Source: Grammothele lineata (lineage: Eukaryota > Basidiomycota > Agaricomycetes > Polyporales > Polyporaceae). From it: DNA of 64,000 bases. A model generated the notes under the pieces. The model searched no databases and was not told the origin of the DNA. It saw nothing but the letters and a program-made list of their open reading frames with translations. This document shows positions 46,819 to 60,400 of the stretch, in pieces; the first letter of the stretch is position 1, and each line of letters begins with the position of its first letter. The stretch lies in NCBI GenBank assembly GCA_002150815.3, contig NDFF03000137.1, positions 147,007-211,006 of the forward strand, in the 5' to 3' direction. The position numbers and the translations under genes were made by a program.

Positions 46819-48640
46819 GCTTTGGGATAGGGAGGAGCGGGCTTGAGGCACAGGAGGGGGTGCACCTGATTAAGGAGGCTTGTGCCGAGGGGGAGGGGCC
46901 TAGGAGAAACGCGCGCGATCGCTGACAATTGTTTCGACTCGAGGCGCGCTCGAGGATGAAAGAATGGGGGACGGAAAGGGAAGGTAGCGGTTCGGAGAAA
47001 GAAAAGCGAGAGCGGTCTGGGAGGAGAACGAATGAGGGAGAGAGCGAAGCGAGAGGTGGGTGCTGATCAGAGCGCGAGGGCGATTTATGCAAGGAGGAAA
47101 GCAGGGCGGGGACCAGCCTCGCAACGCTTCAGGTTCTGTTGGCAGCTGTTCGCCCGGCGAGGAGACGACAAGGCGACCGCGCGCGGGGGCGTCGATGCCT
47201 CGTCGCAGGCGCCCGCGGCCTGCCTGATCTGCGAAGGGATCTCGCGTAGCGTCCGCTCAGGTTCGCGCTCCGCCCCACTCCGCCCCGCCGTCCCTGCTTC
47301 CGCACGGGCGCTCGCCGCGTGGTTGCTACTCTTATTGTCTTTCGCCTCCCCGTCCCAGAGCCTCGTGTCCGCGCTGCCCTCCCTTCCAACCGTCGCATAG
47401 CGTCCCATCTCATCACCATCCGCCGACTGCACCTCGGCCTTGGCCTGCTCTCTCTTCACCAGTCACCTGCGGCACAAAGTCACAGAACTCCTCAGCCGCT
47501 CTCAAGCCACAAATATGCCCGTCTCGCCTCGCCGTGCGGCCCGTCGGACCCGTTCCTCTTTCGTCTCTCGATCCTGTGCCGTGGCGTCCCACCCCCTCTC
47601 GAATCGTTGATGTCAGAGGGCTCCCATCGAGCATTCTACAACAGATTGCAGATAGATCTTCCGACACACCATCAAAACATACTGATCTGCATCCGGGCGG
47701 CAGATAGCCTCATGCACCTCTTCATTTCGGCTCTCTCTCCCCGCCCCCCCGGGAGCTGCGCATCGCGACCCTCGAGCCACCGTCATTAACGGTACACAAG
47801 ACGCCTCAGCGAGTCAGAACGTTTGAGCGCCATGCGCATCCTTCGGTGAGGGCGAGGCTAATCTCTGGCCAGGCCCTCGCCAGCTTGTAGCTCTTTCACG
47901 GCAGCCTGAGCTACACGCGATAATCCATCGGAAGTCCTCGCCGCTAGCGTCCTCTTAGCCCCGGCTGTAAACGACGCGAGTCCGTATTCGCAGGCTGGGG
48001 TCACGGGCTCGCCCATTCGGATCATACCGAGCACCGTTGCAATGTCGTCGGCCGCACAGTCAAAGGAAAACATAAAGGGACTCTCCTTTAAGGCATGGAG
48101 TCAAAGGAAGCCCCAGGAGCAAAGGCCCCGAGAAGTCCGGTTGTGAGAATTCCTCGAAGATGACATTGGCAGATCCAGGTTCCCCACACCCGGACATTGT
48201 CCCAATCCCCGTGATGGCAGAACGGCTGGCTCACTAGTGCACTTTGTACTGCTTCTCAAAATCTCTGGGCCATCAGTATCTTTCTAATGAAGAAAGCAAA
48301 GGTCACATCGGCATCTCGATGGGCTCCGGGATGCCTATCCTGTTTACCGAACTGCGGTAGGCACAGAGTGTAGCGCACGAGACCAGAGATACATTGCAAT
48401 ACAGTGTCTTCCGCAACCTGCCGGCTTGGGCAGTAACGGTCGTGCCGTACATAACATGCTTGCCTCTATTTCCTAGACATCTACGGTTTGGTGATCGCAG
48501 TCCCCGTCGGCGGACGGAGGTCATCCATCTCTCAGGCTGCGACGCCCGACGCTCTGGCTCTGTGCGTCATCCAACCGCGACCGGGGCGCGTCTATCGCGT
48601 GCGGGAGACAATAAGAGGCCAACCTTCGCGGGATCATGAT
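46819..48640. other. upstream region of clp1-like gene, no gene recognised
   Basis: GC-rich near 46850-47500, with overlapping open frames on both strands that encode only Ser/Arg/Ala-rich low-complexity peptides. A 71-codon minus-strand frame at 47858-48073 has no known motif. Confidence 0.4.
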
Positions 48641-48644
48641 GTTG

Positions 48645-49689
48645 CTACTGCCGCCGGCCGCATATGTCCAACCCGGCGGGGAGCGTGTACGGCCCGCCGC
48701 GGGGGCCGTGTCCGCTCTCATTGCAGTCTGTAGTAGGAAGCTGTAAGAAGCCGGAACTGAATGATGGTGATTGGAGAACGGTCGGCGCACGGCCTCTCCT
48801 GGAGAGAAAGCCGGGTTTCGAGCTCAGCCGTGCATGGCTGATATAGCTGAGAAAGGCAACTCCTGCGAATTGCATGTGGCTGCCTCCATTGTCGACAAAG
48901 TACTGGGCTCGACTGGCAGGTTTGCAACTGCGGTGTGCGAGTACCTGCGCAGGACCATGAGGTACCCAAATAACACGGCGTCCGACGGTGAAGGCACCCT
49001 CGCCCTACCTGTGGAGAGGAAGAGGGCGTGGTGACGTTATGGGCGCATGCGAATATGTTCCCGCGACGTACCTGAGCAGGGCCTCCAGGTCTGGGGCACA
49101 AGACATTGGAGCCACTATATCCCGGAGGACTCCCTCGCGGGGCCACCCTACCGTAGAATAGTTTGGCTGCGCAGAGCCGAACTGAATGCAGTAGCTCTGG
49201 GCACCCACCGGGGTGAAGAGCTTCATGTGGGCATGCGGTAAACCTATGTCCAAAGACGCTGTGCACGTTGAACTTCAACCGTCGTAACGTACTGTGGTAG
49301 ACAATAGGTTATTCGGCCCACTGAAACCTTCGGCCACCTCATGGTGGTCGAGATGTCAGGCGTCGTCTAGCGAGTTGACGGCTGAGAGATCGGAGGCTAG
49401 CGTTAGACACAACTTTGACTACGGTAATACTACACGGAGTTTCCGCGTTTTACCGCTTCTCACTGGGTATTTGACGCAACGCGTGGCGCAGAGGAGCAAA
49501 GTGGTCGAGGGTGTTCCAAATATCGAGACGGATATCGTGGAGGAATTTCCCGGGAAGCTTGACTCGGTGTCTTGACTCGGAAGTTGAAGCAGCCACGGTG
49601 CAAGTCCGCCGGGCCGTACGCGGAGCGGCGGAGACCGCGCGTACAGGCGGCGATCGCGCAGATCTAGAGACGTGTTTTAAGCAAGTCAT
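48645..49689 (-). CDS. possible gene or relic, unrecognised
   Basis: Several minus-strand stretches look more like coding sequence than the surroundings: VKLPGKFLHDIRLDIWNTLD and APLRHALRQIPSEKR (about 49450-49570), then AHMKLFTPVGAQSYCIQFGS and VLRDIVAPMSCAPDLEALLR (about 49070-49240), with possible GTACGT-CAG and GTACTC-CAG introns after them. I could not join them without a stop and recognise no family. It may be a degraded gene. If real, its start near 49689 would share a promoter region with Dad3 at 49756. Confidence 0.25.
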
Positions 49690-49755
49690 GCCTTGTTCTC
49701 CACCTTCCCCCGCATCCTCGTCTATGTGAAGCCCGCTGTCTCAAGGCACCTTACC

Positions 49756-50206
49756 ATGGCTAGTGCACCTACGAGTAGCACGGTATTCGAAACGAACCCA
49801 TACGAAGGTCATCCCAATCTCTCCGAGCTGGAAACCGAGGTGCTGTGGCAATACGCGCAACTGTCCCAGAACATCAAAGAGGTGCGCGACGCGCTAAGAC
49901 GTCCGGCCCACGCGAAGCATTCACTAACGCCGTGCCTGGTACAGTTGATTGCGGAGACGAGACGGGTTAGTGAAGCACCCGACGAGGCGATGCTAGGGCA
50001 GCTACGAGAGCTTGAGGTTAAGATGGGTCTGGTCCTGACTTTGGTGAGTATCGCATTGTTTTCCTATTGTCACGGTACGGAAGGCGGACATATCGACATA
50101 CACGTTCCAGTTCAAAGCCTCCGTGTGGGCCGTCATCAACGAGCAGCCTTTGGAGGACATGTCCGAGTTAGCCGAGACAACTGCCGACGAGACGATTCGC
50201 CGGTAA
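49756..50206 (+). CDS. DAD3: DASH complex subunit Dad3
   Basis: This is a small subunit of the DASH/Dam1 ring, which couples kinetochores to spindle microtubules. Three exons join to 106 residues: MASAPTSSTVFETNPYEGHP...LSQNIKE, then LIAETRRVSEAPDEAMLGQL...MGLVLTL, then FKASVWAVINEQPLEDMSEL...DETIRR, with TAA at 50204-50206. The introns begin GTGCGC and GTGAGT. NPYEGHPNLSELETEVLWQY, LIAETRRVSE and VKMGLVLTLFKASVWAVINE are the family core. The length is slightly above yeast Dad3, due to a short N-terminal tail. It converges on ARPC1. Confidence 0.92.
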
Positions 50207-50347
50207 GCAATAACCGCCATCCGGACGGAGACCTGCAGGCGAAGCCAATCACGGCCGCGGAGGCGGATGTATACCACGACTACTTCTTTGCATTCCGTAT
50301 TCCGAAACCATTGTATCTTTACTGCATTGTAATGTACATCTATCTTT

Positions 50348-51866
50348 TCACCGCATGCTCATCTTGCCCACCTTCCCCGCGAGGCCCGCCGCAGTAACGG
50401 AGGTGATCGCGTTCGCGTCCCACACCACCAGCTTCCCGTCCACGCCGGATGTGCTGACATGCGACACCGCACCTGGCACGCCCGCATACGGGCGCACGCT
50501 CGTGATCGTATTCTGATGCACCGTGAAAAGCTCGGACTCGGCTGAGCCGCCAGTTGTCGGGGACCCAGGGGCGTTAGAGATGCCGCGCTCTGCGGCGTTG
50601 CGGAATGTGTTGAAGGCTGCGCTGTTAAGCCGCCCAACGGGAGAGGCACCCATGCCAGAGCGAGCGCCACCCGACGACTTGTTGGACTGGGGGTCGTCGA
50701 GGCTGCCAACGAGCTCCCAGCCTCCCTGGTTACCGGCGAATACCAGTGGCTGACAGTCGTGCCCTGCGGCCACGATGGACTCTTCCGTGGTCCACGTCAA
50801 GGTGGACAGTGGAAGGGTCGACATCTTGATCGTGAATACAGCGGGACCGCCGGGGTACACGACGTTGATGGTACTGTCATGACCTGAGCGGGTTGTGAGC
50901 GGATTGTCAGTGATGCTTCTGGCCCGCTAATGGTTTGAGCCACTCACTGACGAACGCCAAGACGTCGCCGGACGGGGAAAAAGCGACGCCATGGACCCAA
51001 CCACCTGCTGGACTGGCATATTCGCCACATATAGTGTTGAAAGGGAGTTTCTCTCCCCAAACAGTTGCGGCGGGTCTAAGGTCCTGATCAGCTCGCTCTA
51101 AACTACATGCGCCGTAGCCAGTTTATACCTCTTGTCGACATCCTTGATGTATGCGGAGAACACGCGTGCCTTCATGTCTGCACTGCCAGCAGCAAGCAGC
51201 ACGTTGTTGGGGTGCCAATCCAGCGACAGCACGGTGGACCGAATGGGCTTCTTGAGCAGCCGAGAGACCCACCAGTCGCCCTCTGGGTCGAAGGAACAGA
51301 TCGCGATCGCGCTGGGCGATATGAACGGCCGTTTTTGCTCATAGACACAGATGAAGGACATACCGAGCGCCACTTGCAACTGCGAACTTATCCTCGTTGG
51401 GGCTCCAGCGTACGAATGTCGCGGCGCGATTGATACGCAAGAGTACCAAGGTGGGCTTCCATATCATATGGCCCGTCTGCGGGTCGGGGGTCTGCGTCCA
51501 GACATAGGCATTCCTGTCTTGCGCAGAGGTTACGATTCGGTTGGAGTTGGGGGCCCAGTCGATGGAAGTGATGGGCTTATCGTGCTATGAAAGCCCATAC
51601 GATCGCTCACCGTGATCTATCCGTGCATTCAAAACAAGGGATCGTACCTCGGTGAGTGTGTCGATGTGATTCCAATCGTTTCCCTGACGGGCGTAGATTC
51701 GAACTTCATTATTATTCAAGCTCACGGCGACCTCTACAGCATGTTCTGGACGTTAGGGAGAACACTAAGAGCGGTCGAGATTAAACATACGTGAACGGTC
51801 AGCGTTGAAGGCATGGCAGGTGACAGGGCTTTGCTGGCTCAGAGAGAATACTTCGACAGGCGCCAT
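50348..51866 (-). CDS. ARC40: Arp2/3 complex subunit 1 (ARPC1/p40), WD40 protein
   Basis: This is the WD40 propeller subunit of the Arp2/3 complex, which nucleates branched actin at endocytic patches. It starts [20 protein letters not shown] at 51866. Blades follow: [40 protein letters not shown] with [69 protein letters not shown] and [20 protein letters not shown]. The exposed loop before the last blade includes the conserved [16 protein letters not shown] helix and a Ser/Gly-rich stretch. It ends [11 protein letters not shown]...VGKMSMR at 50348. About six introns; length near 375 residues, as expected. Confidence 0.94.
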
Positions 51867-54461
51867 AATGGAGTGATAAGGCGTGGAGTTCCAGAGGCGC
51901 AGAGGACTCTGGACAGTCGACTCTGCTGCAAGGTCGCGACGAAGAGGATGGGTTGTAGAGTGGGGTATGTACCAGAGTATCACCGGAGAATCGCAGTGCT
52001 GCCGTATCGTCGCTTACGCGCGGAACCGCACTGGTTCGGCTCTCGAAAGCTTGACGTCATGTTACTCACGCCTCACACAAGTTGTTAGCACTCACCATCA
52101 TCTAACGATGTTTCTTCCCCCCTTCATGGTTTCAAATCCTCTAGGTCTCGCCCCGAATGACGTATCACCTCGCTGACGGCGAAGACAGCTAGAGTGGAAG
52201 AGACATCAGTCAGTCAGTTTGATGTGTTATTCTATGACAAGCTGGTCTCTGTTGCAACATTGTAGCTGCGAGTCACTTTCCATCGTCTGCAAGGATTATG
52301 CCATGGGCTAGATGCTGAAGGACGAGTCATATCTCGACCGCAGTACTCGGGGCAATGGTATAACTTGAAAAGTTGTTACTTGGTACAATGGTACCCCGAT
52401 TCTACGTGCTATACGGTGCTGATGGCTAAAGTAAGCTTCGCCTTGTACGATTCCGGCAGTCCAGCGACTTCCTGAAGGCCATCAGCAACCACAATGACAC
52501 TCCTATGAATATGACCATTGGCATCTTCCGGGCTCTCCAGAGAGCGCCGACTCCCGTAGATACCACGCCGTTTATATGTACTATCGGCTGTGTATCAGGG
52601 TGATTTTCTGCATGTTTGCTACATTTATCGAGCACGACGAACAGGGTCTAACTGCAATGGTTATTTGACAGAGCATGACTCTCACCAAGGATCTCGCAAA
52701 CGCGCCATGGAAGATGTCAAATCCCCGTGATGCGACCAATAGCTTGAATGCTGAAGTCCTTTACTAGATAGCGACATTGTTTTGCGATGGGCTCCTCGCT
52801 ACCGACGAACCACCTGCTCTGGTGGACTATTAGTGGACCATGTCGTTGAACCCGTATCCGCGGTGACCGCCTTCCTGGAGACTTGGGTAGCACGGTCAGC
52901 TGCCGTGGGGAACAAGCTGATCCTTCAAAACCTTGTCTTGTCCTAGCGAACGAGTTATGCGACCAGAAACAGCATTCCACCACTCGTCCTTCTTCCGGGT
53001 ATCATGACCCTCGCGACCTCGGACAATCCTGAGACCTTGTCCCCCTCCACGTCGACTCCGTCGCTACCTCTCTCTGGCCGCGCAAGATCGCGCAAGATAC
53101 GGCCGTCGCTGGTCTTGCCGGTGCCACCTCAATAAATATCGTGTGGCTCTACCGTGCGGATAGAATAGTTACAGGTGACGCCATACTCGGTCGACTAACC
53201 CCACGCACTATTGCCATCTAGAACGGTTATGTTTCGCCGTTGCAGGCAGCAGCGCCGTCGGGGCGTCGCCGAGGCGTCGTTGGTCCGGGCTGTCACCCGT
53301 TATTGCTTGGGCGTGACGCCCTCGGGAGTAGAGGGCGTTCCGGATGCGCCTCCTTTCGGGGTGGAGGGAGAAATTAACCTGCTTGTCGTTGATTCGGGCG
53401 CAGAAGGGGTATATCGGCGCGCAGGGTTCTTGTTCCCTGCCATGAGTGATGACGAGACGGGAGGCCGCGATCCTGTCACCGGACACAAGGCGTGGCATCG
53501 CTGCGTCTGGCAAGGCATGGAGTCGGCTGCATCGTCGAGTTAGACAATCATCTCTCGATGCAGACTTCTTCCCATTGAGCGAGCTCAACGCGCCTATGCT
53601 ATAAATCTCTTGGTGTGTTCAACCCATAGTACTTGGTGCCTATACCCGCGTCTCGGCCATAATGAAATAGGTACAGGAACAGTGAGGGGACCGCCGGGTG
53701 TTAAAGTGCCTGAAGACCTAAAGGACGCGCTCGAGGCTTCCATATACGTCTGTGGCTTCCCCGGTAAGTAATAGGGATCTCCACCGCTGTCCATCAACGC
53801 AGCCTTGGAACGGTGGTCGCACTGCTCCTCTCCCATCTTCCCCTTCAAAGCGTTCAATGTCAGAACTCCCTTCTTATCTCCTCGTTCTGGTGCTGCGACC
53901 ACACACAGCCATCCGGATGCATATGACACGGGAGGTGGATTTCGGCATGACAAGTCAGATGGTCGGTTTGCAAGCATGAACTTAAGCGGATAAGTACTTG
54001 TCATTTCCCGAGTTGCTCGGTAAGAAGTATGCAACGCCATCAATAGTGGGTGATCAGCAGTGGTAACAAGCATCCTCGCCTGTCGCGCTTGCGCGGGTCA
54101 GTATGGTAGCCTGAAGGCTGAATGTTGAACGAACGCTGCGGATGAAAGCGAGACTCAGCATGGCTACGCTACGGAGCAGTGCTGGCGTTAGAGCTTTGGA
54201 ATGGGCTGAAAGGCGGCCCGGATGGGGAAAAGGCCGAGATAGGCTTGGATTAGATATTAAGCTGGTACTAGGGACTGATAAGTGCATCAAAATCCGTGAT
54301 TGGCCGAAGCACGCGAACAGACGCGAACTCAGCCTAGTGACTAACCCCAACCCGGGGTCATTCCGTCCGCCGTTTTCCCTTCCACAACCTCCTCCCCTTC
54401 CCCTCGGCATTCCAGACGTTGTCGAGGCCTAGTGCTCTCGCCGTCGTGCTCGCCCTCCTCC
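51867..54461. other. 2.6-kb intergenic region, no gene recognised
   Basis: Open frames here (for example 53208-53588 and 53594-54073 on the minus strand) show no motif. A perfect 8-bp inverted repeat ACGCCCTC/GAGGGCGT with a 7-nt loop lies at 53316-53338. The last few hundred bases, with pyrimidine-rich CCTCC tracts, are the likely kinesin promoter and leader. Confidence 0.45.
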
Positions 54462-57400
54462 ATGGCGCCGCCGCCGTCCAATGCGGCTTCGACCTCGGTC
54501 CAAGTCGGTACGTCGTCACCGTGGGCGTTTCTACTTGCATTCCCGTTCACACCCCGTTCACCTCTCAGCCCTCCGTATCCGCCCTACCACCCAACACGAC
54601 CTTACTTCCATACCGACCCGCTTCCAGCGTAATGTTATCAATGCTCTCTCGAATACCACTGTCAGCGTGGATGCCACTCCTTCCCCCGGCCCTGGTGCTC
54701 CCGCTGCACCTGCCTCATCTTCGGCCAACAACGCCAAAAAGCAGATGTTCACCTTCGACCAAGTCCACCCTCCTGCGACCACCCAGCATGCTATGTTCAC
54801 GTCTACCGCGCAACCTCTCATTTCCCGCTTCGTGGAGGGTTTCAACTGCACTATCTTGGCCTACGGCCAGACTAGCAGTGGCAAGACGTTCACTATGACC
54901 GGTATCGACCTGGATGCGGACCCGACGGACGCCTCAAACGGCATGGGTATCATTCCTAGGGCCGTCTCAACCATCTTCTCGCGCTGTCGGGAGTTGAAGG
55001 AGGATCGCAGCGGGTCCTGGAACTACAGCATCAAGGGCTCCTACATCGAAATCTATAATGAAGACCTAATCGACTTACTGGCAGACACAGGTGGGAAACG
55101 GGATGTGCAGATTCGGGAGGACAAGCAGGGTCACATTATCTGGGAGGGTCTTCGGGAGGTGAATGTCAAAAACGCCAACGAGGTCATGAAGTGAGTAGCC
55201 ATATTCTACTACTATCCCTCGTTGAGACGCGGGCTGCAAGATTGTCGCATACGCGCAAAGGCGGCTCTTTCGTGGAGGGCCTGAATGTCGCACAGTTTTA
55301 CTAATGTCGTGTACAGTCTTATCCGGCAGGGTGCTTCAATTCGGCGCACTAACGAAACGGACATGAATGCACAGTCTTCTCGCTCGCATGCCATCTTCTC
55401 CCTGACGCTGACCCAACGCAAGTACACTGGAAGTGGCCCCCCTCCTCGCTCGTCTTCTCCGGTTCCCCCTAATGGTCGTTCCCCATCGCGCATTGCACGA
55501 CCCGGCTCCGTAATTGGCCAGAATTCGGCGAGCCGAGTTGGGTCGCCCACCTTCGGACGTCCTGCAACACCAAGCTTTCAATCTGCGATCGCAAGAGGCA
55601 CTCGTCCGGCGAGCTCGCTTGGTTTCCTGTCTCCAGATATGGCGAGGAATGGCAGGGAAGGAAGTGATGGTGGGAGCGGAGAGTGGGTGACTGTCACGTC
55701 GAAGTTCCACTTCGTTGACCTGGCTGGTTCGGAACGCGTATGTGCTTTGTTCACATCATCGCATGCGTACGTTCGCTGATGTTGTGAGCAGCTCAAACGT
55801 ACGGCTGCCGCGGGTGAGCGGATCAAGGAAGGCATTTCCATCAACAGTGGACTTCTTGCTCTGGGAAACGTTATCTCCGCCCTGGGCGACCCTGCGAAGG
55901 CGAAGAGCAACACTGCTTCGTATATTCCCTACCGTGATTCCAAGCTTACCCGTCTCCTCCAAGATTCTCTCGGAGGTAACGCTCATACACTCATGATCGC
56001 TTGCGTGAGTCCAGCGGAATGGAATGCCAACGAGACTATCAATACCCTCAAGTATGCCAACCGTGCTCGTAACATCAAGAATCGTGCGGTCTTGAACGAA
56101 AGGGAGGAAGGCTGGGATGATGTCGAATGGTTGCAGGGCATGGTCACACGGTTGCGGAAGGAGTTGAAGGCGATCAAGGAGGGCGGAGGCACCGGCATGA
56201 CCTCGGCGAACGCTGGCCCATCGGACTCGTCGGATGTGGCGCCGAAACGCGTTCTTGCACAGATGGCCGAGCTCCAGACCAACTATGAAGACCTCCGCGA
56301 GAAGTTCGTAGAGCGTACTGAAGAGCTCACCCGCCTCCGGAACGAGCTGGCCGACAAGCAACGTAACTCAACTGGTGGTCGCCTGGGAGGTACTGCTAAA
56401 TACGAGGAGATCGTCGGTCCGGTCATAGAGGAGTACGAAAAGACGATTAGCGCCATAGAGGCGGAGCTCAAGCTCAACCGTGCCGCTCTTCGTCATACGA
56501 ACGACCTCTACGACGAGAAGGAGACTGAGTACAATGTCCTTGCCGACCGTCATGCTACGACAGAGATGTACGTGGAGGAGCTGAAGTCTCGTGTCGCTAA
56601 ACTAGCGGAACGGGAGGCGTCGACGGAGGTAAGTCAGCAACTGTAATATGCACAGCGTGGTGCTAAAATTGTTTCAGGCCTACATTCACGACCTCGAGGA
56701 GAAGCTTCGCCAACAAGACGAGTCGTCAATCTCATCCAGCGGGTCCATCACCGACCTCAAGCGCGAGCTCACACGGTACAAGGATGGCGAATCACATTCC
56801 GCCGCGTACATTGCGGATCTCGAGTCGCGCCTTAGTAAGGCTGACGAGTCCGTCCTTGCACTTCGAGAGACAGTGGAGAAACTCGAACGCGAGTGCGAGA
56901 AGCGTCGCAGTCAGGTGGAGGCTCTGGAGGCCCGTCTTCAGAGTCTGCAACATGACGGCGATAGTTGGAGGACCGACCTCGAGCAGCGCGAAGCCAAGGT
57001 TCGGGACCTCGAGCAGAAGATGGCGGATTGGGAGGCCAAGATGCAGGCCGCGAATGAGGAGCGCGAACGCCTCAACGAGCTTGCCAGCGAGGTGGCGAAG
57101 GCGAAGAAGGAATTGGAAGCTTCGTCCCCTCTGAAATCCAACGGTGCCACGACCAACGGGACCACGACCAACGGTGCCAACTCGGAAGTGTCGTCTCTGC
57201 ACGGGAACGACGACTCCGTCGAGAGCCAGCTGGTCGCGCTCCAGCAGACGCATACAGCCACTCTTGCGGATCTGTCCTCAGTCACGATGAAATATCGAGA
57301 TGCGCTCAGAGAGATTGCAGATCTCGCGGCTCAGCTTCAGGAGGCAAAGGTCAACGCTCCCCCTCCGCCGCCGGAATCTCCTGAACGATCACCAGGGGAC

Positions 57401-60400
57401 ATTTCCCCAGGAAGACGCCGGACGCATAGGGCAAGAGACCAAGAGCCGTCGAGCGCGACCAGTAAGCGCCTTTTTTTCCGCAACGCGGTCTCGTCAGAGT
57501 CGCTCCACTCGAGGTATGTAGCTCCGAAATGGATAGGCGTATACCTAATAACACGGCAGCCAGATCGCTCTCGCAATCTGTATCGCTATCGCAGGAGCTG
57601 TCCTCGGCCAGATCGCGCAAGGCCTCTACGTCCAGTCACGGCACCAGTAGCTCCATCTCTCTCACGCACTCACCCAACCACTCGCGTCCAAATCTGTCCA
57701 TTTCGTTACCGACCGTGTCCGTCTCGCCTACGGAACGGTCAGTTGCGAGTCTTGAGGAGGAGATCATGCGTCTTCAAGATGTCATCAAAGAGCGTGAGGC
57801 AGAGATTACAGTTCTGGAGACAACACTGAAAGAGAAGTCCGATATGCCCCCTACCCCGCCCTCCACCGATGCCAAGGAAGAGTCCGTTCATATGAATGGT
57901 AACGGTGATGCTGCCCTCTACCTTTCACCTAAGACTATGAGCCAGTTCAGCGAGATCCGGAAGAGCCTCGACCTTCATCAAGTCAACCAGTACACTGATT
58001 CCGACGTCGACGAGTCCCTGGAGAGACTCAACGAGCTGATGCGGTTCGTGGCTATCGCTTGCTTCTACCATATCCTAGCCCCTGACTCTGTGGCTTGATA
58101 GTTCCATGGCTCAGAAAGAGTCAAGCCACAAGGAAGTCGTTGACGACCTCACTTATCAGCTCAACCAAGTGCGCAAGCAGCATGAGGACCTACAGGTGCT
58201 GTCCCGCGACCAGGTACGTCTTACAACGGGGTACAATGTCGGGCACGATCTCACCATCCGTTAGGCACTCAACATGAGCATGGAACTCGACGCGCTGCGC
58301 AAGAAGCACGAAGACGACCTCGCGACACTTGCACAAGGGGACAAGACGGCGGAAGTGTTCCAAGCTCGCCAAGCGGAGCTGTTAAAGTCTCTCGAGGAGT
58401 CGCAAACGCAGCAAGCAGCGCTTCAAACTGAGCTGGATGGCCTCAAGCAGCGCGAAACCGACCTTCTCGCCTCCTTGAAGCAGACTTCAGAAGCTCACGC
58501 GTCAGAAGTCGAGCAATTGAGAGCCGCCCATGAGGAGGCCCTGCGCGTCAAGGAGGCGGCGCACGACGCCCTTCTAGCCAAGATGAAGGACGAGCACAAC
58601 GACGCTCTAAGCGAGCTACGGGCACAGCTGGCAGAATCGTCGTCGGCCCTCGAGAAGGCTCAGCGCGATCATGAGGAAGCCTTTGGCAAGCTGAAGACCG
58701 CGCATGAGGAAGAGCTGCGTAGTCGTATTCAAGAGGCGACTGAGCTCCTTGAGCGCACTCGTTCGGAGCACGAGTCCTCTCTCACCAAGGCTGTCTCCGA
58801 CCATGAGGGTGCGATCTCCGTTCTCAAAGCAGAGCACGCTGCAACAGTTGGGAAACTCGAGTCTGACCATCAAGAAGAGCTCCGCCGCCGGGTTCAGGAA
58901 GTCACCGACGCCCACGAGAAGGCAAAGGCAGAACACGCCGAGGTTATCTCCAAGGCTGCTTCCGAGCACCAGGACGCGATCAAGACCATCGAGGAGCAGA
59001 ACGCGGCTCATCTCTCGCGCATTGAGGAGGAGTACTACAACGCGCTTACTAAACTCCGCCTCGATCACACTCAAGCTCTCGAGAAGCAGGCTGCAGACTC
59101 CGCCACCGCTATGGAGCGACTTAAGGACGAGCACGCTCGGGAGCTCCGTATGGCTGAGATTGCCCAGCAGGGCTCTCTGTCCGAGTCCGAATCCGCACGG
59201 GACGAGGCGCTCAAGACACTCCAGGAGGCGCACGCGTCGGCGATCAAGCACAAGGAGCAGCAGTTCGCGGACGACACGCAACGGCTCAAGGATGAGCACG
59301 CCGCGGCGCTCGCCGCGAAGCTTGACCAGCACCGCGAGTCCCTGCAGCGCGTCAAGGCGGATCATGCTACGACGCTCGCGAACAAGGAGCTCGAGTTCAG
59401 TGACGAGCTGGAGCGCCTCCAAGGCGAGCACGCACGTGCACTCGCGGACAAGGACAAGGCGCTCCAGACGGCACTGGACAAGGTCGCGGAGGAGCATACC
59501 GCGGCGGTCGCGAAGCTCAACGAGGAGTCGACACAGGAGATCGCGCGCCTGACTGCCGCCCTCGAGGAGAGCCGGTCGGAGCGCCTGGCGTCGGAGGCCG
59601 GCCTGCGCAAGGAGATGGAGGCGGCGGCGAAGGCGGCCGAAGAGAAACACGCCGCCGCCGTCGCCGAGATGCAGAGCGCGCACGCAGAGGCGCTCGAGCG
59701 TCTCGCCGAGTCACACAAGGCGGCTCTGTCTTCTTCGGAAAGCGGCGTCGAGGAGCAGCGGTCAGCATTGGTCAAGGAACATACCGAGGAAGTCGCCCGT
59801 CTCAAGTCTGAGCATCAAGCTGCGCTCACGGAGGCACAGAATGCACTTGTTGCGGCTCAAGAGCAACATCGCTCGGAGTTGGAAGCGTCAAGGTCACAGA
59901 CAGAGCAGCTTCTCGCGACGGAGAAGGAGCAGCTCAAGGCGACTCTCGCCGACGTCGAGAAGACCCACGGGGAAGAGCGCGAAACCCTCCTGCGGAACCA
60001 CAACCTGCTGCTCGAGGACTTGCGCAAGAAGCACGCCGAGGAGCTCGAAGGGCTATCCAAGGAGCACAACGTCGTCCTGGACGAGCTCGACACGCACAAG
60101 GCGGCCTCGGACGAATGGGTGCACGCTCGCGAGGAGATGCGGCAGGCGCACGAGTCTGCGATTCAGCAGAAGAATGAGACCATCTCCGAGCTCCAGTCGG
60201 ACCTGTCCACGGTACATTCCGAGCGCGACTCGCTTGCCGCCGAGGTCGAGAAGCTCTGCGCGGAACTGGCCAACACCCGTGAGGAGACTACCGCGCTCGT
60301 GAAGGAGGCGTCGAAGCGCCAGTCGCTCGTGGACGAGCTCGAGCGTCACCGCTCCGTGATCGCCGAGATGCAAGAGAACCTGCAGAAGACCAAGGACGAG

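Noticed and set aside
53208..53588. overlapping frames on both strands
   Set aside because: Neither translation resembles a protein family; no start context or introns.
58616..59683. 355-codon open frame on the minus strand inside the kinesin tail
   Set aside because: It is the antisense shadow of the repetitive, GC-rich coiled-coil exon; its Leu/Arg-rich translation has no domain.
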